From Myxococcales bacterium (GTDB lineage Bacteria; Myxococcota_A; Polyangia; Palsa-1104), in assembly GCA_003170275.1 (NCBI GenBank), contig PNAM01000114.1, forward strand, positions 30,286 through 94,285: DNA of 64,000 nt, read 5' to 3'. The notes under the pieces are model-generated. The model worked only from the letters and a program-made list of their open reading frames with translations, was not told the DNA's origin and did not search any database. Made by a program: the position numbers and the translations under genes. Every line of letters begins with the position of its first letter. The stretch's first letter is position 1. Positions 9,401-17,900 of the stretch are shown piece by piece.

Positions 9401-10194
9401 GACGCCAGCTCGGCGAGCACGCGCGCAGCGGCGCGTCGCGAGGTCTGCCCGGCCAGCGAACAGGCGCGCTCGAAGAACCGCCACACGACGGCCTCGGCGC
9501 CGCCCGATCGGCGGTAGGCCTTGAGCGTGTTGAGGTGCAGCGCCACCGAGGTGGCCGCGACCAGCTGCAGCTCCGACGGGGAGATGTCGCCGCGGCGGCA
9601 CACGTCGACCGCCATCTCGTGCGACAGGCCGGCCTCGAAGTACGCCCCGCCGCCCAGCACCGAGCGCTCGATGATGTCGCCCACCCGCGCCTGGTCGAGC
9701 CGACCGAGGCGCACGCGCGCCGTCTGTCCACCCACGCTGCCGATCAGCTTCTCGAGCGCGTCGAGCCGCCAGAGATCGGGGTCGTCGATCACGAACAGGA
9801 TCTTGAGGCCGCGCACGCCGCCGGCCTTCTTCAACAACAGGAGCAGCTTGTCGAAGCGCGGCCCTTCGTCGAGCGCCGCGCCCAGATCGTCGAGCACCAT
9901 CAGCGAGCCCGACGCGCCACCGCCCGAGGGCACCTGGTTCTCGTCGAGCTGATTGCAGTCGATGTAGCCGCAGCCGACCCCGCGCGATTTGAGCGACGGC
10001 AACAGGCCGGCGCGCACCAGCGAGGTCTTGCCGATGCCGGGCTCACCCGCGAGCAGCACGCTCGGGCGATCCGCGGCGAGCTTCTCGGCGAGGTCGGCGA
10101 GCTCGCGCTCACGCCCGAAAAAGAGCGAACGATCTGCTTCGGTATAGGGTTTCAGTGGCCGGAACGGCCCGAAGTCTCCCATGTCAGCCGGCAT
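6472..10194 (-). CDS. STAND-like P-loop ATPase fused to a long HEAT-repeat domain
   Basis: A 1240-residue three-part protein. Residues 1-320 form a STAND-like NTPase with the family lead-in FFGRERE (25-31), Walker A GEPGIGKTS (50-58) and Walker B-like LMVLDD (98-103), with a second acidic strand ILFVIDDPD (132-140). A single hydrophobic helix at about 375-397 (LLVTALILSLPIAGLVLLY) anchors it in the membrane. From about residue 480 to the end there are some twenty alanine-rich HEAT repeats with phrases such as DPDPATRKRAAGALG and DKDAGVRAAGRKAA. The ATPase is probably cytosolic, so the HEAT tail would be on the other side. STAND proteins act as ligand-triggered switches; target unknown. It diverges from the TPR gene. 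Confidence 0.82.
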   Translation of the reverse strand: MPADMGDFGPFRPLKPYTEADRSLFFGRERELADLAEKLAADRPSVLLAGEPGIGKTSLVRAGLLPSLKSRGVGCGYIDCNQLDENQVPSGGGASGSLMVLDDLGAALDEGPRFDKLLLLLKKAGGVRGLKILFVIDDPDLWRLDALEKLIGSVGGQTARVRLGRLDQARVGDIIERSVLGGGAYFEAGLSHEMAVDVCRRGDISPSELQLVAATSVALHLNTLKAYRRSGGAEAVVWRFFERACSLAGQTSRRAAARVLAELASLDSRGVASRDQLARAAGVDEGSADKLAALLGQEHLVRREGDGYTLASEWSRQLARAYTGEARGRGVAARLLLRRKIEGGGLLSIGDVREVKRYGGTLAADEEGVVKRSVQVGLLVTALILSLPIAGLVLLYGSYGRSYYLDAAPGPGASVVARLGRGGGAMASLPHSPAFGSVIADSGFTRAALKEGVPSGAGPRAGDDWLRRLEAALDPLPHAAVALILDGDVKPLTIAYEDAALRPAVVGAVGAAGKGAPEEIALLKKAQSDPSEDVRRRAVGAGAALERRVPGAGVDLLAAGLKDNSPSVRALALHEVERLPDEQSAPLLASALAQTTDPVVRRNALEAIGAQVARTPPAAAKLGLAMLGPSRGDASAILSRLLDGNGPSADAAAAALAEVALNAKAPEDARIEAIKMLRRRDTTPAGLEAITGSPKLLAALMPLLVRNKPEDAQAKVAEAMKGPVPLRAAAAAAIGLLPKTVDTPKLLKVLQYDANQEVHAEAVRALPVLGREALPLLVKEAKGSGPDVEKAAVETIGVQAVKLGVAAAAQALESIVKGARPSTRRAAIEALGRIAEQKSSLAAGALGRLVRDKVPDVRADAAGALGDVLMHGGKEAISALRSVSKDPDPATRKRAAGALGRAKGPLATPAAKALAAFAGDAEPAVRLEAAAALGALGAAARDGNPIAALVGDKDAGVRAAGRKAAQQIGGGGAELDKILLGNFAGAPVPDKIEIATTAGMVGAAMTVRAALADPDAGVRRAAAEHAGGLGGANVAALLAALGDVDAAVRVAAVRGLVGAKAGQALAQAARSPDVDVRAAALEAVGEVGGAQARAVLEGALGDASERVRVAAVRGLTPLGAPNAPARDPQVVELLEKALHDPSRDVREAAGAGLGLVWSALPASELALRLRDETDADRRYAAAIALARQAEGVKGGDARKLLDEAAQGGTPGARLTARIGRAFAGRADDMVQFLRLIRDGN

Positions 10195-10272
10195 CGTACC
10201 TCACAGCGGCCGCGCTCGCCACTCGTTACGATTGACCGGCAGCGACGGAAGGTGATAGGTTTTCATCGAGTT

Positions 10273-11385
10273 ATGGGCGCGCGGGATCGTCGACAGGATG
10301 CGCCGGCCAGGCAGCCAGCCTGGCGCGCCGAGCTGAAGCGAGGCGCGGCGCTGTTGCGCACGGGCGACCTGGAAGCCGCGCGCGACAGTTTTGCGCGTGC
10401 CCACACGCTCGCGCCGGACGAGCCCGAGCCGGCGCTCGCGCTCGGTCGTGAGGAGTGGAAGCGTGGCCGGCTCGTCGAGGCCGAGCGGCTCTTGCGGCTC
10501 GCCCGGGACGCGCGGCCGAGCTGGCCGCTCGCCGCCGCTGCGCTCGCGCGCGTGCTGATCGAGCGCGGCGCGGGAGCCGAAGCCCGTCTCGTGCTCGAGC
10601 CGGCGATGGCCGCAGCCCCCAACCATCCGGCGCTCCTGATCGTCGAGGGGGAGCTGCACGTGCACCATGAGCTCATCGACGCCGCGACGGCAAGCTTCGA
10701 GGCGGCGCGGGCGGCGGGCGCCGATGCGCGGGCGGTGAATGCCGGGCTGGCGCGCGTCGAGAACGCCCGCGGGATCGCGCTCTCCGACGAGGGGCGCGGC
10801 TCGGAGGCGGCGTTCGCGTTCAAGCGCGCCTGCGATCTCGACCCGACCTGGGCGCCGGCGCGAGTGAACCTGGGCGCGCTCCTGCAACGGCTCGGCAAAC
10901 GTGCCAGCGCGCGCGCGCACTACCAGCAGGCGATCACGCTCGATCCGAAGAACGGGGTGGGCCACCTCAACCTCGGGCTGTTGTGTCGAGCCGAGGGCGA
11001 TCTGGCCGGGGCGGCGCGCGCGTTCGCCGGCGCGTTGCGGGCCGATCCGCCGCACGTCGCCGCGCGCCGCGAGCTCGCGCTCACCTGCGCGGAGCGCGGC
11101 GACTACGCTCGCGCGATCGCGCTGTTCGAGGAAGAGCTGCGCGTGACGCGCCGGCCGGACGCGTCGGTGTACGCCAACCTCGGGCTGGCCTACGCCAAGA
11201 ACGGCGACACGTTGCACGCCGAGGCGGCGCTGCGCCAGGCGCTGGTGGTCGACGGGCGGCATCTGCGCGCCTTGACCAACCTGTCCGCGTTGTACGCCGG
11301 CCAGGGGCGCTATCTGGAAGCCGCCACCCTGCTCCGCCGCGCGCGCGAATTGGGGAACTCCGCGGCGCCGCCGGCGTCCAAATAG
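10273..11385 (+). CDS. Tetratricopeptide-repeat protein
   Basis: A 370-residue protein made almost wholly of TPR units. Consensus-like pieces are AELKRGAALLRTGDLEAARD, YQQAITLDPKNGVGHLNLG and DGRHLRALTNLSALYAGQGR. No signal peptide or membrane helix is seen, so it is probably a cytosolic scaffold. The ATG was chosen because the upstream in-frame stretch is antisense to the STAND-HEAT gene. The two genes share a 78-base divergent promoter region. Partner unknown. Confidence 0.8.
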   Translation: MGARDRRQDAPARQPAWRAELKRGAALLRTGDLEAARDSFARAHTLAPDEPEPALALGREEWKRGRLVEAERLLRLARDARPSWPLAAAALARVLIERGAGAEARLVLEPAMAAAPNHPALLIVEGELHVHHELIDAATASFEAARAAGADARAVNAGLARVENARGIALSDEGRGSEAAFAFKRACDLDPTWAPARVNLGALLQRLGKRASARAHYQQAITLDPKNGVGHLNLGLLCRAEGDLAGAARAFAGALRADPPHVAARRELALTCAERGDYARAIALFEEELRVTRRPDASVYANLGLAYAKNGDTLHAEAALRQALVVDGRHLRALTNLSALYAGQGRYLEAATLLRRARELGNSAAPPASK

Positions 11386-11489
11386 ACATGAGCGATTTCG
11401 AAGAAACGGTACCGACGCGAGCTCGGCGTAGCCGGGCGAAGCGTGGGTATGCGATCAACAATGACCCTGGGCGTGGGAGCGCAGCGACC

Positions 11490-12083
11490 ATGACCCTCTT
11501 TCGTTGGGCGCTGACGTTGGCCGTGATCGCGGGGGTAGGTGGCTGCGCGAAGCTGCTGGGATACTCCGACGGCGGGGCCAAGGCCGCGCCGATCAAACAG
11601 TATCCGGACGGGCCCGAGGGCTTGAAGGCGTTCTTCGACGACGTGCTCGAGTCCACCAAGAAGGACGACCGCGACCACGTGCACGACCTGATGGCCTCGA
11701 CGCGCATGAGCGATGCCGAGCTGCAGCGGCTGTTCGGCGCGCAGGCCGCCGCGCTGCAGTCGCGCTACAAGAAGCTGATGGAGACGCTGATCAACCCGGG
11801 CTCGATGGAGCTGATCACGCAGATCTACGAGCGCAAGCTCGACACGGTCGAGGTGGTGCCGATCGATCCCACCGCGAAGGAGGCGAGCGCCGAGGACAAG
11901 GCGGTCGCCGCGGCGCTCAAGGTGCCGCTCAAGTGGTACTCGGTGCGCGTGCGCAAGGCGACCGATCAGCGCGGGCTGCGCTACGACTTCTACTTCTACG
12001 CTGATGCGAAATGGGTGACCGGAAACCAGATCGCCAAGAGCCTCGAGGGCTACCACGCGCCCGACGGTGGCGCGCCGAAGTGA
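11490..12083 (+). CDS. Unknown lipoprotein
   Basis: A 197-residue protein with a lipoprotein signal peptide, MTLFRWALTLAVIAGVGGC, ending in a lipobox-like VGGC. The mature part is charged and helical (LKAFFDDVLESTKKDDRDHV, RYKKLMETLINPG) followed by a beta-rich end (RYDFYFYADAKWVTGNQ). No family recognised. A start 34 codons earlier (MSDFEETVP) is possible in frame but would bury the signal peptide, so the later ATG is preferred. It converges with the kinase gene 14 bases downstream. Confidence 0.72.
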   Translation: MTLFRWALTLAVIAGVGGCAKLLGYSDGGAKAAPIKQYPDGPEGLKAFFDDVLESTKKDDRDHVHDLMASTRMSDAELQRLFGAQAAALQSRYKKLMETLINPGSMELITQIYERKLDTVEVVPIDPTAKEASAEDKAVAAALKVPLKWYSVRVRKATDQRGLRYDFYFYADAKWVTGNQIAKSLEGYHAPDGGAPK

Positions 12084-12097
12084 AGCCTGACGAGCCG

Positions 12098-13618
12098 CTA
12101 CTTGAACGGGTTCGACTTGTCGATGGTGATCGCGCCCGGATCCTTCTTCTCGGGCGGCTTCTCGGTCGCGTGCACCACCGGATCGGGCCTGGCGGGGCGC
12201 TTTGGGTGACCCTTCTCGCCGGGTAGGGGCTCCAGCTTCACCTCGAAGCCCTTCCCTTCCTGAGCCGGATCGAAGTGGACCTCGACCCGTGACTCGACGA
12301 AGCCCTTGGCGCGGACCAGCGCGATGTGCGTCCCGGCGTCGCGGACCACCGAGCAGCCGAATCCGCCCGCACACGAGGGGAGCGTCTCACCGTCGAGGAT
12401 CCAGGTGGCGTCGGCCGGTACGGCGAGCAGGGTCATCTTGACCCGCGTTGGTGCCGGCGGCGGCGTAGGCGGCGGCGCGGCCGGTGGCGGCGCGACGAAC
12501 ACCAGGGGCGGCTTCTCCTCGGCCTTCTGCGCCAACTTGCGAGAGACCGCGAACCCACCGACGGCGAGCACGATGACGGCTCCGGCGCCAATGACCCCAA
12601 ACTTCACCTTGCGCTGCGCGCGTACGACGGCGGTCGGCAGATCAGGAGCGGGACGCGTCGCTGCTTCAGGCGGAATCGAAGCGCGCGCCGACGTCGACGG
12701 TTGGCCGACCCCCGCCTCGGAATGCTGCACGGTCGGCACGTCGATGTCGGTGGCGCCCGGCGCAAACGCGCGGCGCAGCTCGCTCTTGGCGGCACGCGCG
12801 TCGGCCGGCCGCTCGTGCGGAGACTTGGCGAGCAGCGAATCGACCACCGCCGAGATCGCCGGTGAGATCTCCGGCTTCACCTCGCAAAGCGGCTTGTGCT
12901 TGTCCATGAGGACGTTGGCGATCACTTCATTGTAGGTGGCGCCGTTGAACGGCGGCACGCCGGACAGCGCCTCGTAGATGATGGCGCCGATCGAATACAG
13001 GTCTGTGGCGTGGTTGATGTCCTTGGCGCCGCGCGCCTGCTCCGGCGACATGTACAACGGCGAGCCCATCACCGTGCCGGTGCGGGTGAGCGAGACGTCC
13101 TCGGCGCCGGCGAACTTCGAGATCCCGAAGTCGAGGATCTTGGCGACCTTCACCGGCTTCTCGGTGAGGAAGATGTTCTCCGGCTTGAGATCGCGGTGCA
13201 CGATCTTCTTCTCGTGCGCAGCGGCCAGCGCATCGAGCACCTCGCCCATGATCGGCACCAGCTCTTCGGCCGGCAGGCAGCCATGGCGCTTGATGCGCGC
13301 GCCGAGCGTCTCGCCCTCGAGCCGCTCCATGACGATGAACTCGGAGCCGTCGGGCGTGGTGCCGAGGTCGAGCACGTCGACGATGCCGGGGTGGCCGATG
13401 GTGGCGGTGGCGCGTGCCTCCATGCGGAAGCGCGCCACGATCCCGGGGTCCTTGGCAAAGTCCGCGTGCAGGATCTTGATCGCGACCTTGCGGCCGATGT
13501 CGATGTTCTCGGCCAGATAGACCGCGCCCATGCCGCCGTGCCCGAGCAGCTTCTCGACCCGATACTTGGCCCCGAGCATGGACCCGATCGGGATGTCGAT
13601 GACGAAATCAGCCGGCAT
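12098..13618 (-). CDS. Membrane Ser/Thr protein kinase with PEGA-like C-terminus
   Basis: A 506-residue Hanks-type kinase. The glycine loop is LGHGGMGAVYLAE, the ATP lysine is in VAIKIL, the catalytic loop is HRDLKPENIF, the metal loop is DFGISK, and SPEQARG follows as the P+1/APE region. A proline/alanine-rich linker leads to one membrane helix (VIGAGAVIVLAVGGFAV). The outer domain has a PEGA-like beta fold (VPADATWILDGETLPSC). The start MPADFVIDIP is preferred over an ATG seven codons upstream. It is the last gene of the five-gene lipoprotein operon, seven bases after the small lipoprotein, so it likely senses or regulates those surface proteins. Confidence 0.93.
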   Translation of the reverse strand: MPADFVIDIPIGSMLGAKYRVEKLLGHGGMGAVYLAENIDIGRKVAIKILHADFAKDPGIVARFRMEARATATIGHPGIVDVLDLGTTPDGSEFIVMERLEGETLGARIKRHGCLPAEELVPIMGEVLDALAAAHEKKIVHRDLKPENIFLTEKPVKVAKILDFGISKFAGAEDVSLTRTGTVMGSPLYMSPEQARGAKDINHATDLYSIGAIIYEALSGVPPFNGATYNEVIANVLMDKHKPLCEVKPEISPAISAVVDSLLAKSPHERPADARAAKSELRRAFAPGATDIDVPTVQHSEAGVGQPSTSARASIPPEAATRPAPDLPTAVVRAQRKVKFGVIGAGAVIVLAVGGFAVSRKLAQKAEEKPPLVFVAPPPAAPPPTPPPAPTRVKMTLLAVPADATWILDGETLPSCAGGFGCSVVRDAGTHIALVRAKGFVESRVEVHFDPAQEGKGFEVKLEPLPGEKGHPKRPARPDPVVHATEKPPEKKDPGAITIDKSNPFK

Positions 13619-13625
13619 GACGCTC

Positions 13626-14039
13626 CTATTGCGAATCACATCCCGCTGAACCGCAATCGCAAGGCGTGCTACACGAGGCGCAATCGATCTGCGGGGTCGG
13701 AGTGGTGATGGTTATCTCGACCGGGTTCTTGTCGAGCGTCACCCGGGTTCGTTTGCACACCTGCGCGGCACTTGGGCCCTGGAGCACCTCTAGAGCAAAG
13801 CTATTCACGCCCGCAGGAAGATCGAATACTGCACCCTGAGCGGAAGCCTGTCCGTCGAGGAGTATGGGGACGACGTTCGCAAAGCAATCGCTGCTGGCCT
13901 GCCCTTCCTTGCACGGCGCTACGCTGATACTGCCGACGCGATCGGGCGAGCTCACATGAAAGATCACGCGGGGCTGCCCGCCGCAGGCCGCGGCGCCCAG
14001 CAGCGCGAGCGCGCCCAGCCTATTGAGGAAATGGGACAT
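13626..14039 (-). CDS. Small unknown lipoprotein
   Basis: A 137-residue protein starting MSHFLNRLGALALLGAAAC, a lipoprotein signal with lipobox GAAAC. The mature part is a single beta-rich domain (VIFHVSSPDRVGSISVAPC, FDLPAGVNSFALEVLQG) and ends in a cysteine cluster (CASCSTPCDCGSAGCD). Function not recognised. An ATG eight codons upstream exists but lacks a signal advantage. It overlaps the 3' end of the TPR/PEGA gene by 20 bases and precedes the kinase gene. Confidence 0.68.
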   Translation of the reverse strand: MSHFLNRLGALALLGAAACGGQPRVIFHVSSPDRVGSISVAPCKEGQASSDCFANVVPILLDGQASAQGAVFDLPAGVNSFALEVLQGPSAAQVCKRTRVTLDKNPVEITITTPTPQIDCASCSTPCDCGSAGCDSQ

Positions 14040-14955
14040 TGATGTAGGACGGCTGGTTGGCAATCGACACTCCGACCCCTGTTGCTACCGCCCCAGCGAC
14101 GAGCACACCGACGATCGTCCAAGTATACCATCGCTTGTACCACTTCGGCGGCGGCGGGATCACCGCCAGCTCGACGGTGACGGTGCGTTCCTGACCGGCG
14201 GTGAGCAGCGCTTCCTGCTTGGTCGGGTGCCATCCCTTGAGCGTGGCGCGGATCTCGTGGCCGCCGGGCTGCAGCACGCCGGTCCACGGCTCGCGTCCGA
14301 GATATTTACCGTCGAGGGTGAGCTCGCCGCCGTTGGGTTTGGTGACGATGGTGAGCCGCGCGGTGGTCGCGACGCGCACCTTCAGCTTGGGGCTGAGCGA
14401 GACCTCGACGTGCTCGCCGGAGACCACGTCGATCTCCTTGCGGGCAGGGTCGTAGCCTTCGCGGGTGGCGGTCACGACGTGGTGTCCCGAGGGCAGGAGC
14501 AGCGCGCTGGAGAGCGGCGTGTCGCCCATGGTGCGGCCGTCGACGTCGACGGTGGCGGGCAGCCCGTCCACCTTCACGCTCACCTCGGCGACCAGCGCGC
14601 GGATCTCGGCCAGCTCCTTGTCGACCTGCTGCCGGCGATCGGCGAGCACCTTGTCGCCGCCCTCGTCGAGGTAGCGCTTGAGCGTGCGCACCGCGTCGTT
14701 GTAGCGGAACAGCCGCTTCTCGGTGACGCCGATGTTGAACAGCACCTGGTAGCGCGGCACCAGCCGGTGCGCCGCCTCGAACTCGGCGAGCGCCGCCGCG
14801 TAGTCCTGCGCGTCGTAGAGCTTGACGCCGCGCTCGAAGCGGGTGGCCGCCTCCTCCTTCGCCTTGTCCGACGGATCCTCGGCGCGCGCGACCGAAGACG
14901 TGAGCGTGAGCGTGAACGTGAACGCAAGCGTGGCCGCGCGCGCGAACCAGCTCAT
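14020..14955 (-). CDS. Exported TPR/PEGA-domain protein with C-terminal membrane helix
   Basis: A 311-residue protein. A signal peptide (MSWFARAATLAFTFTLTLTS) is followed by a TPR-like unit (GVKLYDAQDYAAALAEFEAA) and then two PEGA-type beta domains: VSVKVDGLPATVDVDGRTMG with GHHVVTATREGY, and LTIVTKPNGGELTLDGKYLG with GGHEIRATLKGW. It ends in a membrane helix (WTIVGVLVAGAVATGVGVSI). PEGA domains are surface-associated and common in Myxococcota. Its start overlaps the end of the giant lipoprotein by four bases (ATGA), a sign of coupled translation. Confidence 0.85.
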   Translation of the reverse strand: MSWFARAATLAFTFTLTLTSSVARAEDPSDKAKEEAATRFERGVKLYDAQDYAAALAEFEAAHRLVPRYQVLFNIGVTEKRLFRYNDAVRTLKRYLDEGGDKVLADRRQQVDKELAEIRALVAEVSVKVDGLPATVDVDGRTMGDTPLSSALLLPSGHHVVTATREGYDPARKEIDVVSGEHVEVSLSPKLKVRVATTARLTIVTKPNGGELTLDGKYLGREPWTGVLQPGGHEIRATLKGWHPTKQEALLTAGQERTVTVELAVIPPPPKWYKRWYTWTIVGVLVAGAVATGVGVSIANQPSYINVPFPQ

Positions 14956-17900
14956 TGTTTCTCCGAGCAGCCGATGTCGGGGGCGGCGCCGAGCGTGCGC
15001 ACCAGGCCATCGACGTCGGTGATGATCGCGCTCGAGTCCTTGCGGTTGCCGGACAGACCCTTGTCGATGCACGGCGAGCCGGCGAGGATGTGCCAGTCGT
15101 TGGTCGCCGGGTCGTAGCAGCCGTTCGACAGCATCAGGTCGACCAGGTTGCCGTTGAGGGGCGCCACGATCGTCGAACCGCCGGTCATCGAGTAGGCGTT
15201 TTCGTTGCCCGCCTGGACGCCGGCCGGCATCCAGAAGTAGTTGTCCTTGTTGTTGGCCTGCGTCGCGTTGAAGCAGGTGTTGTTGCTCGCGCAGTAGACC
15301 ATGTAATGGCTGCTGCAGCGGCCCGCCGAGATCAGGTTCGAGACGAACACGCTCGCCGGATTGGCGATCGCGTTCTGGTAGATGCCCTTCGACGCGCCCT
15401 GAGACGGCGCGCCGCCCGGATCGATGGTGTTGCCGATCGCGATCACCTGCGACGCATCATCGATCTCGAGCCCGTTCGAGCCGTTGGTGTTGACGCCGTT
15501 GGAGATGAAGTTGTCGTAGAGCTCGACCACCGAGCTGTTGCGGACGAACGGCGCGATCGTGTAGCCCGCGCCGGTGAACAGCTTGTTGCGCTCCAGGCGC
15601 ACCGCCGACGAGTCGATGCCGAACTGATCGAGCGTGGGGTTGGTGCCGCCCACCATCGCGCCGACGTGCACCAGGTTGTCGGTGATGACCACCGACGTGG
15701 CGCCGAAGTTGTCGCCCTGCAGGTAGAAGCCGTAGCCGCGCGAGCCCACCGCCTGGTTGGAGAGGTCGTTGTTCTTGATGATCGCGGGCCCGCTGATGAT
15801 GCCGGGGTTCTCGATGTCCATCAGCGTGACGTTGGAGGCGATGCCGCCGGACGCCTTGTTGTTGCTGAAGGTCACGCCTCCCTGCGGCCCGCCGAGGTGG
15901 TACGCGATGAGCGTGCCGGTGTTGTTGAACACCGGGAGCTTGACCGTGTTGCCGTCGACCAGGCCGTTGGAATCCTCGATCCAGATCCCGGTCTGCGTCG
16001 TGCTGGAGGAGAGGATCGAGACGGCGCTACCGTCGACGAGGCAGCCGGTGACGCTGACCTGGTTGACCGACTTCGCGTAGATCGCGTGAATCGTGCCGCC
16101 GCTCGACGCCAGCGCGAACGGGAGCTGCGCGCCGGTGATGGTGACCGCGGCGGTCGGCGCGCTCTCGACGCGCACGAGATCGGCGTTGAGCGTGAAGTTG
16201 AGCACGTTGCTGATCCCGTCGACCACGGTCTGCCCGACCGTAAGCGCGCCGGTGGTGTTGAGCACGCGCACCGCCCATAGCTCGCCGAGCGCGCTGGCGC
16301 CGACATGCACGTGCGTGATGGCGCCCGATCCGGTCTGCAGCTCGACGAAGTGCAGGTAGTCGTTGGAGTAGAGCGTCTGGCTGACGCCCGGCGTCGAGAC
16401 GTCATCCCACGCGACCCCGCTGCAGTTGCTGCAGAACAGGCCCTGCACGGTGCGGCTCGAGTTCGACCCCATCGGCTGAAAGCTGAACATGAGGTGCTCG
16501 GCGGTCAGCCCCGGCGCCCAGGCGGCGTCGACGGCGCGCCAGGTCGCGGTGGTAGCCGAGTCGGCGAGCGTGAAGTTGATCGATCGCAACACCACGTTGG
16601 TCAGCGGCACGGTCGGCGTGCCCATGATGGTGAGCGCGCCCTTGCCGCTCGCCGAGGTGTTGGCGATGGTCGAGCGCTGCGTGTCGTCACGCACCCAGCG
16701 GTTGGGCGCGCAGGCGATGTAGCCGCCGGCGAGCGTCACGTTGGGGGTGGTCATCGGCTGCGGCGCGCTGATGCTGATGGTCTCCTGCGCACGGATCGCC
16801 ACCACCGCGCCGGCCGGCGCCGCGCCGACCACCGCCAGGCTGTTCGACACGGTGGCGGGCGTCTTGGCGTCGCCGCCCGCGGTGCCCGACGAGGAGAGAA
16901 AGCGCGTCGGCGTGCCCAGCGGATCGGTGACGCACTCGTTGATCGCCGAGCAGGTCTCGCCCAGCTTGCAGTCACAGGCGTTGGCGCAGGTGTACTTGCC
17001 GTTGCCGTCGAGCGAGGTGGTGCGCGGCACGCACGAGCCGGTCATCGCGCCGACCGCCACCGAGCAGATCTGATCGTTGGGACAGTCGGCATCGACCGAG
17101 CAGGTCCCGGACGCGACGCACATGCCGGCGTTGCAGATGGTGAACGGCTTGGCCGCGCAGTCCGGCGTGGTCATGCACTCCGGGCCGCAGATCCCCTGCG
17201 CCGTGCACACCTGGCCGCCCGAGCACGACTGCGTGAGGTTGCAGATGGTGCGGCACACCGAGCCCACGCAGGTCATCCCGTTCATGCACATCCCGGAGCA
17301 CGGGATGACGCAGGTGTGCGTGCCCGGATCGCAGGCGCGTCCCCCGGTGCAGTCGTTGGTGGTGATGCACTGATCGCGGCACGCGCCCTGGTCGCAGTAC
17401 ATCGACCCGGTGCAGTCGGCGGTGGAGCGGCAGTAGACGCACGCGCCGCTCTGGCAGAACTGCCCGGACAAGCAGCTCGTCGCGTCGGTGCACTGCGGCA
17501 GGCAGGTGTTGGCGACGCACACGCTGGCCGCGCCGCAGTCGGCGGTGGTGTTGCACTGGACGCAGCGGCCTGCCGCGCCGCAGTGGTTGCTGCCGGCGCA
17601 CAGGTGGGTGGCGTCGCAGGCGACGCATTTCCCGACCGACACGTCGCACACCTTGTCGCCGCACTCGACGGTGGAGATGCAGTCGAGGCACTGGCCGAAC
17701 TGGCAGATCTTGCCGCTGCCGCAATCCTGGTTGGCCTTGCAGAACCGGCACAGGTCGCCGATGCCGTTGCCCACCGAGTCGGCCTGGTCGGGGTTGGGCA
17801 GGGTCGGGCAGTTGTCGCACGCGTCGCCGACCCCGTCGCCGTCGGCGTCCTTCTGGTCGGCGTTGGCGACCATCGGACAGTTGTCCTCGAAGTCGAGCTT

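Noticed and set aside
6220..10272. A long plus-strand frame from inside smpB to the TPR gene
   Set aside because: It is the antisense of the STAND-HEAT gene. Only the end (from 10273) is a real TPR protein.
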